Assembly (NCBI RefSeq): GCF_900115005.1
Contig: NZ_FOUY01000011.1
Location: forward strand, 1 to 64,000
DNA: 64,000 nucleotides
Source of the DNA: Pseudonocardia ammonioxydans
GTDB taxonomy: Bacteria; Actinomycetota; Actinomycetes; Mycobacteriales; Pseudonocardiaceae
Reading direction: 5' to 3'
This document shows positions 8,627 through 18,738 of the stretch, piece by piece; position 1 is the first letter of the stretch; every line of letters begins with the position of its first letter. Position numbers and translations under genes: made by a program. The notes under the pieces are model-generated. The model did not search any database and was not told the DNA's origin. It was given only the letters and a program-made list of their open reading frames with translations.

Positions 8627-9802
8627 ATGAAGCTGTCCGGCCTGCTGCACCGAACGCGACCGGAGCTGCCGGGCCTGACCGGCCCGGCCCGCACCGACCG
8701 CCGAACCGAGGCGCTGCTGCGCCGGCTGCGCCCCGGCGACATCGTCGTGCTCGACCAGGTCGATCTCGACCGGTCCACCGCCGACGCGCTCGTGGCCGCC
8801 CGGGTCGCCGCGGTCGTCAACGCGGCGCCGTCGATCTCCGGCCGGTTCCCCAACCTCGGCCCGCAGGTCCTGGTCGAGGCCGGGATCCCGCTGGTCGACG
8901 ACTGCGGCGCCGAGCTCCTGCGTGCGGTCAAGGACGGGACGAAGGTCCGGCTGCACGACGGCGTCCTCTACTCCGGCGAGCAACCGCTCGGCGAGGGGCG
9001 CGAGCAGACCGAGGACTCGGTCGCCGACGCGCTCGACGAGGCCAAGCAGGGACTCACCCACCAGCTCGAGGCGTTCGCCGCCAACACGATCGAGTTCATG
9101 CGCCGGGAGCGGTCGCTGCTGCTAGACGGGCACGGCGTCCCGGACGTCGACGTCGCGCTCGAGGGCCGCCCGGTGCTGGTCGTGGCCGCGGGCTTCGAGC
9201 ACACCGCGGTGCTCAAACGCCTCAAGGCCTACATCAAGGAGTACCGGCCGGTCCTGATCGGTGTCGGCGCCGGGGCGGACGCCCTGATGAACGCCAAGTA
9301 CCGGCCGCACCTCGTCGTCGCCGACCCGTCCGAGGTGTCGAACCAGGCGCTGACCAGCGGCGCCGACGTCGTCGTCCCGGCCTTCCCGGACGGGCACGCG
9401 CCCGGCCTGCACCGGGTGCAGGACCTCGGTGCCAGCGCCGTGACGTTCCCGTCGATGGCGAACCCGGAGGACCTCGCGCTGCTGCTGGCACATCACCACG
9501 GCGCCGGGATGATCGTCACCGTCGGGCTGTCCGCCTCGATGGCCGAGTTCCTCGACCGCGGCCGCTCCGGTGGCAACGCCTCGACGTTCCTGACCCGGCT
9601 GCAGGCCGGGGGCTCCGTCGTCGACGGCGCCATGATCGCGCAGATGTACCGGAGCCGGACGTCGTTCGCGCCGCTGCTCCTGCTGATCGCCGCGGCGGTG
9701 GTGGCCGTCGTCGTCGCGGTGCTCGTGTCGGGGGCGGGCCCGGCGGTGCTGGAGTGGGGCCGCGGCGTGATCGAGACCGTGCGGTCCTGGTTCCCGGCGT
9801 GA
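8627..9802 (+). CDS. steA: SteA, putative cytokinetic-ring membrane protein
   Basis: The 391-aa protein matches the Rv1697/SteA slot between recN and Rv1698. The soluble N-terminal part contains RPGDIVVLDQVDLDRSTADAL and an AGFEHTAVLKRLKAYIKEY segment. Near the C terminus a single hydrophobic helix (LLLLIAAAVVAVVVAVLVSG) anchors it in the membrane. In Corynebacterium, SteA and SteB form a complex that promotes septal cell-wall splitting through RipA. ATG 8627 is the start giving a full-length family member. The GTGA overlap with the next gene supports co-translation with SteB. Confidence 0.88.
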   Translation: MKLSGLLHRTRPELPGLTGPARTDRRTEALLRRLRPGDIVVLDQVDLDRSTADALVAARVAAVVNAAPSISGRFPNLGPQVLVEAGIPLVDDCGAELLRAVKDGTKVRLHDGVLYSGEQPLGEGREQTEDSVADALDEAKQGLTHQLEAFAANTIEFMRRERSLLLDGHGVPDVDVALEGRPVLVVAAGFEHTAVLKRLKAYIKEYRPVLIGVGAGADALMNAKYRPHLVVADPSEVSNQALTSGADVVVPAFPDGHAPGLHRVQDLGASAVTFPSMANPEDLALLLAHHHGAGMIVTVGLSASMAEFLDRGRSGGNASTFLTRLQAGGSVVDGAMIAQMYRSRTSFAPLLLLIAAAVVAVVVAVLVSGAGPAVLEWGRGVIETVRSWFPA

Positions 9803-10710
9803 TCTCCCGGCGCTACCACCGGATCGCACTGGTCACGGTGTTCGTGCTCGCGCTGGCGGCCGGCGTCGTCATCGCCGCGGTCGGCCTGCCGCAGCGGATC
9901 GTCAGCGGTGCCACCGACGCCGCCGGCGGCTCCGGTGAGGTCGAGCAGCTGCGCGCCGAACGCGACACCCTGGCCGCGCAGCAGCGCTCGACGGACGAGT
10001 TCACGATGCGGATCGCGCCGGAGCTGGTGCGGGGCAAGCTCGAGGGCGTGCCGGTCACCGTCGTCGCGCTCGGGGCCGATCCGGCCGACACCCGGGCGGT
10101 CGCCGAACTGGTGACCGCGGCCGGCGGGCAGGTCGCCTCCGAGGTGGAGCTGACCCCGGCCGTCACCGACCCGGCCCGGGCCGACCAGCTGCGGGACCTG
10201 TCCGCGCAGCTCCTGCCGTCGGGTGCCCAGCTGCCCGCCTCCTCCGAGCCCGGCACGCTCGCCGGTGGGCTGCTCGGTGCGGCGCTGCTCGCCCCCGCGG
10301 ACGGTCCCGCACCCGACCCGCAGCAGGCCGGTGCCGTCGTCGCCGGCCTCGCCGGGGGCGGGTTCGCCGCACCACCCGCGGGCGAGCTCGTGCCGGGGCG
10401 GCTCGCCGTCGTCGTCACCGGTGGTGCCTACGACGGTGTCGACGCCGCGGGGTCCGCGGCCACGGCGGCCGGGCTCGCCGCCGAGCTCGACCGGCGTGGT
10501 GCCGGCGCGGTGCTCGCGGGGCGGGACGCGTCCCCGCACGGCGCGGTCGGCGCCGCCCGCGGCAGCGGCGGCCCGCTGTCCGCCGTCGACGGGGTCGGTA
10601 CCGGCGCCGGACGGGTCGCGACGGTCCTCGCGCTCGCCGAGCGCAACGCGGGCCGCACCGGTCAGTACGGCTCCGGGCCCGGCGCGACGAGCCCGGTTCC
10701 GGCCGTCTGA
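9799..10710 (+). CDS. SteB/MctB-like membrane-anchored protein
   Basis: The 303-aa protein has an N-terminal transmembrane helix (residues about 8-30), then a predicted coiled coil (VEQLRAERDTLAAQQ) and an extracytoplasmic domain. It corresponds to Rv1698, described as copper transport protein MctB in mycobacteria and as SteB, the SteA partner, in corynebacteria. Which role holds here cannot be told from sequence. GTG 9799 overlaps the steA stop by 4 nt. Confidence 0.85.
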   Translation: MISRRYHRIALVTVFVLALAAGVVIAAVGLPQRIVSGATDAAGGSGEVEQLRAERDTLAAQQRSTDEFTMRIAPELVRGKLEGVPVTVVALGADPADTRAVAELVTAAGGQVASEVELTPAVTDPARADQLRDLSAQLLPSGAQLPASSEPGTLAGGLLGAALLAPADGPAPDPQQAGAVVAGLAGGGFAAPPAGELVPGRLAVVVTGGAYDGVDAAGSAATAAGLAAELDRRGAGAVLAGRDASPHGAVGAARGSGGPLSAVDGVGTGAGRVATVLALAERNAGRTGQYGSGPGATSPVPAV

Positions 10711-10720
10711 AACCAGACGG

Positions 10721-10726
10721 TAGGCT
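10721..10726 (+). promoter_or_regulatory. -10 element TAGGCT of pyrG (leaderless layout)
   Basis: TAGGCT ends 8 nt before the pyrG GTG at 10735, which places the expected transcription start within about 2 nt of the start codon. No ribosome binding site lies upstream of the GTG. This fits a leaderless mRNA, which is common in actinobacteria. Confidence 0.5.
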
Positions 10727-10728
10727 GA

Positions 10729-12540
<1,812 letters not shown>

Positions 12541-12692
12541 GCCCGGTGTGCGCGGCTGCCGACCGCCGCGTCACGGGTGCCGTACGGCGGCACGGTCCGC
12601 CGCGCGAGCGGTGCGCGTTGCGGAGCCATTACGCTGCGGAGCGTGATCGTGTCGTACTGCGTTCCCGCACCCGTGACCCCGGCGGCGGCCCG

Positions 12693-13331
12693 ATGATCCG
12701 CCCCGGCGAGCACGACTTCCCGGTCCGGTCGGCCACCGACATCTACTCCGGCCGGGTCATGGCGCTGCGCTCCGACCGGGTCGTCATGCCCAACGGCCGG
12801 GTCGCGACGCGGGAGATCCTCGAGCACCCGGGCGCGGTCGCCGTCGTCGCCGTCGACGAGCAGGGCCGGGTGCGGATGCTGCACCAGTACCGGCACGCCG
12901 TGCGCCGCCGGCTGTGGGAGCTGCCCGCGGGCCTGCTGGACATCGCGGGGGAGGACCCGGCCGTCACCGCCGACCGGGAGCTCACCGAGGAGGCCGGGCT
13001 GTCGGCGCACACGTGGTCGGTGCTGCTCGACGTCGTGCCCTCACCCGGGTTCTCCGACGAGTCCGTGCGAATCTACCTCGCGCGCGACCTCGTCGAGAAG
13101 CCGCGCCCGGACCTGGGCGACGACGAGGAGGCCGACCTCGAGCTGCGCTGGATCCCGCTCGACGAGGCCGTCGGGATGGTCCACTCCGGCGAGATCGTCA
13201 ACGCGGTGTCCTGCGCCGGGCTGCTCGCCGCCCGGTCGGTACTGGCCGGTGAGTACGAGCCGCGGCCGGTCGGCACCGAGTGGGTGGACCGGCCGGAACG
13301 CTTCGCCCGCCGCCGCGACGGCGACGAGTGA
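12693..13331 (+). CDS. Nudix hydrolase (ADP-ribose pyrophosphatase type)
   Basis: The 212-aa protein contains the Nudix box as AGEDPAVTADRELTEEAGL (core REL-TEEAGL) after LWELPAGLL, and the SPGFSDESVRIYLA segment typical of ADP-ribose pyrophosphatases. It is the positional counterpart of Rv1700, which hydrolyses ADP-ribose. ATG 12693 gives the normal family start. The gene is convergent with the next one, with stops only 3 nt apart. Confidence 0.9.
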   Translation: MIRPGEHDFPVRSATDIYSGRVMALRSDRVVMPNGRVATREILEHPGAVAVVAVDEQGRVRMLHQYRHAVRRRLWELPAGLLDIAGEDPAVTADRELTEEAGLSAHTWSVLLDVVPSPGFSDESVRIYLARDLVEKPRPDLGDDEEADLELRWIPLDEAVGMVHSGEIVNAVSCAGLLAARSVLAGEYEPRPVGTEWVDRPERFARRRDGDE

Positions 13332-13334
13332 GCC

Positions 13335-14696
13335 TCACGGGCGCAGCGGGCGCCCGGCGGAGTCGGTCGGGCGCCCGGCGAGCATCACGATCCCGTCGAT
13401 GAACGGCCAGACGGCGCCGAGCCCGAACGTGAAGAACGTGACCAGCAGCTGGGCGATCGCCATCCCGGTGTGTCCGGTGTAGAACCGGCCGATGCCGAAC
13501 GGCAGGAACATCTGCAGGAGACCGCCGACGATCTTCTGCTTGTCCGAGTAGGGCAGCCCGGAGTACGGCTCGCGCCCGAACGGCGCCGACGGGTCGTAGC
13601 CGTACGGGCCGTACACGGGTGGGCCGGGGTGCGGCGGGTATGCGGGCCCGGCCGCGCCGTACGCCGGGGTGCCGTAGCCGGGGGCGCCGAACCAGGGTGC
13701 GCCGCCGTAGGGCGGACCCACGGCGGGGGTGCCGAACGCTGCCGCGTCATACCCGGCCGGGCCGCCATTCCCGGCCGGTCCGTAGCCGGCGGGTCCGTGG
13801 CCTGCTGGTCCGTAGCCTGCGGGTCCGAACCCGCCTGGTGCGTGGCCCGCAGCCCCGTGGCCGGCGATCCCGTAGCCGGCGCCGTCGTAGCCGTCGGCTC
13901 CGTGGCCTGCCACCCCGTGGCCGGCCGATCCGGAACCGGGCGCCTCGTACGCGGCGGCGTCGTACCCGGCCGCGCCGTACCCGGCCGCGCCGTACCCGGG
14001 ACTCCCCGCGCCGTAAGGGGGACCCGTGCCGTAGCCGGGGCCCGCGGGTCCGTACGTCGCCGGGCCGAGTGGCGTGCCGGACCCGCCCCCCGCGGGCCAC
14101 GGCGGCACGGGCTGCGCGGTCGTGGGGGAGGAGTCGGGCCAGGGCCCCGCGGCCGGGTGCCCGGACGGGTCCGGGGCGGGGGCCGTGAGCGTGGGGTCCG
14201 GCATCGGCACCCGCGCGGTTGCCGCGGCCGAACCGACCGCCTCCGACGTGCCGGCGGCGGACGGCGTCCCGGGCACCGCGCCCCTCTCCGCGGCGAACGG
14301 CTCCGGCGGTCCGGCCGCCGTCGACGCGTCCGGCCGCCCGGCCGCCTCCGACGCGTCCGGCTGCCCGGCGGCTTCCGACGTGTCCGGCTGCCCGGCGGCT
14401 TCCGACTGCCCGGCGGCTATCGACGCGTCGGGCTGCCCGGCCGCCGGGTGCGGCGTTGCGGGGGTGCCGTCCGCGGGTGCGCTGGCCGTCCCGCGCGCGG
14501 CATCGCCGAGACCGTCCGGGTGCGGCGCAGGCAGGTCGCTGAACAGCCCGGCCAGCGCCGCCCGCGTCGTCGCCGCCCGGGCCGCCCGGGCGCGGTCGTC
14601 GAAGGTGTCGACGTCCAGCCGTCCGGCGGTGTAGTGGGCCGACAGCGCCCGGACGGCGTCCTCCTGCTCGGCGTAGCCGACCTCGTCCGCGCTCAT
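13335..14696 (-). CDS. DUF1707 and TM2 domain membrane protein with Gly/Tyr-rich repeat linker
   Basis: The 453-aa protein has three parts. An N-terminal DUF1707-like domain (about 1-60: EDAVRALSAHYTAGRLDVDTFDDR) is followed by a long disordered linker: first repeats such as AGQPDASEAAG, then tyrosine/glycine/proline units such as GYGPAGHGPAGYG. The C-terminal TM2 domain has two membrane helices with an FYTGHTG turn. Such linkers occur in actinobacterial membrane proteins, but this one is unusually long. ATG 14696 is preferred over GTG 14702. Function unknown; a surface or envelope role is only a guess. Confidence 0.8.
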   Translation of the reverse strand: MSADEVGYAEQEDAVRALSAHYTAGRLDVDTFDDRARAARAATTRAALAGLFSDLPAPHPDGLGDAARGTASAPADGTPATPHPAAGQPDASIAAGQSEAAGQPDTSEAAGQPDASEAAGRPDASTAAGPPEPFAAERGAVPGTPSAAGTSEAVGSAAATARVPMPDPTLTAPAPDPSGHPAAGPWPDSSPTTAQPVPPWPAGGGSGTPLGPATYGPAGPGYGTGPPYGAGSPGYGAAGYGAAGYDAAAYEAPGSGSAGHGVAGHGADGYDGAGYGIAGHGAAGHAPGGFGPAGYGPAGHGPAGYGPAGNGGPAGYDAAAFGTPAVGPPYGGAPWFGAPGYGTPAYGAAGPAYPPHPGPPVYGPYGYDPSAPFGREPYSGLPYSDKQKIVGGLLQMFLPFGIGRFYTGHTGMAIAQLLVTFFTFGLGAVWPFIDGIVMLAGRPTDSAGRPLRP

Positions 14697-14796
14697 GCCC
14701 ACGACGGTATCGGCGATGGACCCCGCTGTGCAGACGCAGTGCAGACCGCGCCGACGGCGCGCCGTGGCGTGCCCGGCCGGTGGGTGCCCGCCGTCC

Positions 14797-14802
14797 TAGG
14801 CT
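14797..14802 (+). promoter_or_regulatory. -10 element TAGGCT of the LLM oxidoreductase gene
   Basis: TAGGCT is followed by exactly 6 nt and then the ATG at 14809, so the predicted transcription start coincides with the A of the start codon. No Shine-Dalgarno sequence is present. Leaderless translation is inferred. Confidence 0.5.
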
Positions 14803-14808
14803 CGGCCC

Positions 14809-15801
14809 ATGCGTTTCGGACTGTTCATTCCCCAGGGCTGGCGTCTCGACCTCGTCGGCATCGACCCCGCGGCCCAGTGGGACGTGATGCGCGGCGTCGC
14901 CGAGCACGCCGACCGTGGTGACGTCTGGGAGTCGGTGTGGGTCTACGACCACTTCCACACCGTCCCCGAGCCCACCGACGAGGCCTGTCACGAGGCGTGG
15001 AGCCTGATGGCCGCGTTCGCCGCGACGACCGAGCGCGTGCGCCTCGGGCAGATGTGCACGTGCATGGCCTACCGCAACCCCGCCTACCTGGCGAAGGTCG
15101 CGGCGACCTGCGACGTCATCTCGAAGGGCCGCGTCGAGATGGGCATCGGCGGCGGCTGGTACGAGCACGAGTGGCGCGCCTACGGCTACGGCTTCCCGCG
15201 GCCGGGCGAGCGGCTCGGGATGCTCGACGAGGGCGTGCAGATCTTCGCCCAGGCCTGGCGGGACGGCCGCGCGTCCCTCGACGGCACGCACTACCGGGTC
15301 GACGACGCGATCGTGGCGCCCCGCCCGCTGCAGGACGGCGGCATCCCGCTCTGGATCGCGGGCGGCGGCGAGAAGGTCACGCTGAAGATCGCCGCGAGGT
15401 ACGCGCAGTACACCAACTTCGACGGCACCCTCGAGGGCTTCCGGCACAAGTCGCAGGTGCTCGCGGGCCACTGCGCCGAGGTCGGGACCGACTTCGACGC
15501 GATCGTCCGCTCGGCCAACTACAACGTCGCGATCGGCGAGACCGAGGCCGAGGTCTCCGACCGGCTGCAGCAGCTCGTCGACCGGATCACCCCGATCGTC
15601 GGACCGGAGAAGGCCCGCAGCGCGCTGTCGGCGTTCGAGGGCCTGCCGGCCGTGGGGACGCCCGAGCAGATCGTCGAGAAGCTGTCCGCGCTGCAGGACG
15701 CCGGCATGAGCTACGGGATCTTCTACTTCCCGGAGGCCGCCTACGACCGGTCGGGGATCGAGCTGTTCGAGCGCGAGGTCGTTCCGGCGCTGCGCGGCTG
15801 A
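14809..15801 (+). CDS. LLM-class F420-dependent oxidoreductase
   Basis: The 330-aa TIM-barrel protein belongs to the luciferase-like monooxygenase superfamily. It begins MRFGLFIPQG and has SVWVYDHFHTVPEP, ERVRLGQMCTCMAYRNP, ISKGRVEMGIGGGWYEHEW and YGFPRPGERLGMLDE, the pattern of the actinobacterial F420-dependent (Rv1855c-type) subgroup. The substrate cannot be told. It stands between the TM2 gene (divergent) and xerD (same strand, 9 nt apart). Confidence 0.85.
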   Translation: MRFGLFIPQGWRLDLVGIDPAAQWDVMRGVAEHADRGDVWESVWVYDHFHTVPEPTDEACHEAWSLMAAFAATTERVRLGQMCTCMAYRNPAYLAKVAATCDVISKGRVEMGIGGGWYEHEWRAYGYGFPRPGERLGMLDEGVQIFAQAWRDGRASLDGTHYRVDDAIVAPRPLQDGGIPLWIAGGGEKVTLKIAARYAQYTNFDGTLEGFRHKSQVLAGHCAEVGTDFDAIVRSANYNVAIGETEAEVSDRLQQLVDRITPIVGPEKARSALSAFEGLPAVGTPEQIVEKLSALQDAGMSYGIFYFPEAAYDRSGIELFEREVVPALRG

Positions 15802-15810
15802 CCGGTCCGG

Positions 15811-16737
15811 GTGATGCCGACTCCGGAACGCGTGGTCGAGGACTACCTCGGCCACCTCGCCGTCGAACGCGGGCGGGCGCCGAACACGCTGCGCTCCTAC
15901 CGGCTCGACCTGGACCGTTACACCGGCCACCTCGCCGACCTCGGCCGCGGCGACCTGTCCGCGGTGAAGGAGACCGACGTCGCGGGGTTCGTGACCGCGC
16001 TGCGGACGGGGGAGCGCCCGCTGGCCGCGTCCTCGGCCGCGCGGGCGCTCGCCGCGGTCCGCGGGCTGCACCGGTTCGCGGTGCAGGAGGGGACGGTGCC
16101 GACCGACGTCGCCGCCGGGGTCGCGCCCCCGTCGTTGCCGTCGCGGTTGCCGACGGCGCTGTCGATCGACCAGGTCGACCAGCTCATCGCGGGCTGCGTC
16201 GCGGACTCGCCGACCGGGCTGCGGGACCGGGCGCTGCTGGAGCTGCTCTACTCGACCGGCGCCCGGATCTCCGAGATCGTCGGCGCGGACCTCGACGACC
16301 TCGACCAGCAGGCGCGAACGGTCCTGTTGCACGGCAAGGGGAACAAGCAGCGCATCGTGCCGGTCGGGCGGCCCGCGCTGGCCGCCGTCGACGCCTACCT
16401 GGTGCGCGCGCGTCCCACGCTGGGCGCCCGCGGCGCGGGCACCCCGGCCCTGCTGATCAACGCCCGCGGCAACCGGATGTCGAGGCAGAGCGCGTGGCAC
16501 GTGCTGCGCTCCGCGGCCGAGGCGTCCGGCCTGGAACCGTCGGTGGTGGCGTCGATCTCGCCGCACACCCTGCGACACTGCTTCGCCACGCACCTGCTGT
16601 CCGGCGGCGCCGACGTCCGGGTGGTGCAGGAGCTGCTCGGGCACGCCTCGGTCGCGACGACCCAGATCTACACCCACGTCACCGTCGACACGCTGCGTGA
16701 GGTCTACGCCACCGCCCACCCCCGGGCCCGGGGCTGA
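15811..16737 (+). CDS. xerD: Site-specific tyrosine recombinase XerD
   Basis: The 308-aa recombinase resolves chromosome dimers with XerC at dif. An N-terminal SAM-like DNA-binding domain ([20 protein letters not shown]) precedes the catalytic domain with R in [10 protein letters not shown] in GKGNKQR, HTLRH, LLGHAS and the nucleophile tyrosine in TQIYTHV. It sits where Rv1701 does in M. tuberculosis. The start is GTG 15811 or the adjacent ATG 15814. Its stop codon is the first three bases of a 62-bp palindromic repeat. Confidence 0.95.
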   Translation: MMPTPERVVEDYLGHLAVERGRAPNTLRSYRLDLDRYTGHLADLGRGDLSAVKETDVAGFVTALRTGERPLAASSAARALAAVRGLHRFAVQEGTVPTDVAAGVAPPSLPSRLPTALSIDQVDQLIAGCVADSPTGLRDRALLELLYSTGARISEIVGADLDDLDQQARTVLLHGKGNKQRIVPVGRPALAAVDAYLVRARPTLGARGAGTPALLINARGNRMSRQSAWHVLRSAAEASGLEPSVVASISPHTLRHCFATHLLSGGADVRVVQELLGHASVATTQIYTHVTVDTLREVYATAHPRARG

Positions 16738-16796
16738 TCACCGATCCGGCGCGGATCCGGTCGACGATGGCCGGTCCCGCTCCCGATGCGTGATCA
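16735..16796 (+). repeat. 62-bp palindromic repeat, copy 1
   Basis: This copy begins and ends with TGATCA and is 54/62 identical, without gaps, to the copy at 17733-17794. Its arms form an imperfect nested hairpin. The first TGA is the xerD stop codon. It lies between xerD and the DUF559 gene and may act as a terminator. Confidence 0.85.
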
Positions 16797-16832
16797 GCGG
16801 TTCGCGCCCGCGACGCGGGAGGGCGATCCGAC

Positions 16833-17735
16833 GTGCCGGGGGCGTGGCACGGTGACGATCAGCCCGTGGGTCTGGCTGCGGTGCTGCGCGCACAGGACGG
16901 TGTCGTGACGACGGCGCAGGTCGTGGCCTGCGGGGTCTCCGCGCGGACGGCGCGCCGCTGGGTCCAGGAGGGACGCTGGTCGTCGCCGTACCCGGGGGTC
17001 TTCCTGGACGGCGCGCACCGGTACGGGCCCCGGGCCAGGATCCGTGCGGTGTCGTTGTGGGCGGGGCCCCGCGGGCTGATCTCGGGGCCGGCCGCTGCAT
17101 GGTGGTACGGCCTGCTCGAGACGCCACCCGCCGTCGTCACGGTGACCGTTCCGCGTGCGACGTCGCGGCGTCCCCGGCCCGGGACGCGGGTGCGCCGGCG
17201 GGACCTGACGGCGGCCGACCGTGCGAGCCGTGCGGGCATCGGGCTCACCGCCCGCCCCTTGACGGTCCTGGAGACGGCGATCGCGGTCCCGGACGGCGGC
17301 GCCCTCCTCGACCGCGCCCTGCAACGCCGATGGGTCACCTTCGACGACGTGCACGCGGCGTGGTGCCGCCTGTGCGGAGCGACCGGAGCGACCGGTGCCC
17401 GGCGGCTGCTCGTCGCCGCGGCCGACCGGGCTGCCTCGGCTGCGGAACGACGGCTCGTCCGGCTGCTCCGCGACGCCGGGATCGGGGGTTGGCGACTGGC
17501 GTACCCCTTCGGTCCCTACGAGATCGACCTGGCCTTCCCGGCCGCCCGGCTCGCGATCGAGATCGACGGCTGGGCGTGGCACTCCGATGTCGCCCGGTTC
17601 CGCAACGACCGGCGCAAGGGCAACGAGCTCGTCACCGCCGGCTGGGTGCTGCTCCGCGTGACCTGGCACGACCTGGAGAAGGCCCCGGGGCGCGTCCTCG
17701 CCCAGATCCGCCACGCCCTCGCCCGGGCGCGCTGA
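16833..17735 (+). CDS. DUF559-type nuclease-like protein with N-terminal winged-helix (AbiEi-like) domain
   Basis: The 300-aa protein starts with a winged-helix module (QDGVVTTAQVVACGVSARTA, EGRWSSPYPGVFLDG) like the AbiEi-type antitoxin domain. It ends with a DUF559/Vsr-like endonuclease fold: EIDLAFPAARLAIEIDGWAWH, followed by RRKGNELVTAGWVLLRVTW. The acidic residues in EIDLAF and IEIDGW fit the metal site of the PD-(D/E)XK superfamily. GGGAGGG upstream supports GTG 16833. This gene is not part of the conserved xerD-parA block and lies between two copies of a palindromic repeat, so it may be an insertion. Biological target unknown. Confidence 0.75.
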   Translation: MPGAWHGDDQPVGLAAVLRAQDGVVTTAQVVACGVSARTARRWVQEGRWSSPYPGVFLDGAHRYGPRARIRAVSLWAGPRGLISGPAAAWWYGLLETPPAVVTVTVPRATSRRPRPGTRVRRRDLTAADRASRAGIGLTARPLTVLETAIAVPDGGALLDRALQRRWVTFDDVHAAWCRLCGATGATGARRLLVAAADRAASAAERRLVRLLRDAGIGGWRLAYPFGPYEIDLAFPAARLAIEIDGWAWHSDVARFRNDRRKGNELVTAGWVLLRVTWHDLEKAPGRVLAQIRHALARAR

Positions 17736-17794
17736 TCACGGATCCGGCGCGGAACCGGTCACCGATGGCCGGTTCCCCTCCCGATCCGTGATCG
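17733..17794 (+). repeat. 62-bp palindromic repeat, copy 2
   Basis: This copy has perfect outer arms GATCACGGATC (17734-17744) and GATCCGTGATC (17783-17793) and perfect inner arms GGAACCGG (17751) and CCGGTTCC (17769), giving a nested hairpin. Its first TGA is the stop codon of the DUF559 gene, the same arrangement as copy 1 at xerD. Confidence 0.88.
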
Positions 17795-17844
17795 CCGCCC
17801 CGTCGCGGGGGCGGGTCGGGGTGCTCCGCTACGTTCTGGTCCTG

Positions 17845-18528
17845 ATGCGGTACGGAGTGTGGATGGCGACGGCGGCGGCGGGTTTCGTGCTGGCCGGGTG
17901 CGGGGGCACGGGCCCCGAGCAGCGGGAGACGCTGACGGATCCGGTCGAGGGGACGGTCGACCGCGTCGAGGTCGAGTCCGACGCCGGGGAGGTCCGGCTG
18001 GTCGCCGGGGACCGGGCGTCGGTGGAGCAGGACCTGCGCTGGACCGGGGACGCGAAGCCGGAGGTCGAGCACCGCCTCGACGGCGACGTCCTGACGGTGA
18101 CCGTCCGCTGCCCCGACGACGGCGGCGAGCGCTGCCAGGCCGGCCTGGTGATCACCGTGCCGGAGTCCGCCGAGTCACGGGTCGAGGCCTCGGCCGGCGG
18201 GATCGAGGTGAGCGGGCTGACCGGCGACCAGGACCTGCAGACCTCCGCCGGCGGGGTCCGGGGCACCGGGCTCGGACCGGGCTCGGTCGGGGCCCGCTCC
18301 ACCGCGGGCGGGGTGGACCTGGCCTTCGCCACGCCCGCGTCGGACGTGCACGCCGAGTCGTCGGCCGGGTCGGTCGACATCCGGGTGCCGATCGGCCCCG
18401 CCTATCACGTGACGGCGGAGACCACGGCCGGGTCGACCAGCGTCGAGGTGCCCGACCAGCCCGGAGCCGACCACCGGATCACCGCGCGCAGTACGGCGGG
18501 CGGGGTGCGGGTCGTGCCGGCCGACTGA
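17845..18528 (+). CDS. DUF4097-like lipoprotein
   Basis: The 227-aa protein has a lipoprotein signal peptide ending in lipobox LAGC (MRYGVWMATAAAGFVLAGC), so it is predicted to be anchored outside the membrane. The mature part is built of repeated beta-strand turns (ASAGGIEVSGLTG, TSAGGVRGTGLG, STAGGVDLAF, SSAGSVDIRV, TTAGSTSVEV, STAGGVRVV), the beta-helix-like pattern of DUF4097/adhesin-type domains. ATG 17845 is chosen so that the signal peptide is at the N terminus. No function is known. Confidence 0.75.
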   Translation: MRYGVWMATAAAGFVLAGCGGTGPEQRETLTDPVEGTVDRVEVESDAGEVRLVAGDRASVEQDLRWTGDAKPEVEHRLDGDVLTVTVRCPDDGGERCQAGLVITVPESAESRVEASAGGIEVSGLTGDQDLQTSAGGVRGTGLGPGSVGARSTAGGVDLAFATPASDVHAESSAGSVDIRVPIGPAYHVTAETTAGSTSVEVPDQPGADHRITARSTAGGVRVVPAD

Positions 18529-18738
18529 CCCGGCCGATCGACCCCGGGCGACACGCCGCACCCGCCGGGCGCCGCCGGGCGGCCGCCCCGCGCGGGTAGG
18601 GTGACCCGAAATCCATTCGCGACGTGCACGGCGAGGCGCGTTGCCGCACGTGGGGCCGATTCCTACAGTGCGGATCGGGATCAGTGCAGTGGAGATCCGC
18701 GACCCCGGTACGGCACCCACGACGAGACCGGAGACCGC

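Noticed and set aside
5944..8931. A 995-aa minus-strand frame across nadK, recN and steA.
   Set aside because: It runs antisense to three well-supported genes and has no domain; it is a G+C-driven artefact.
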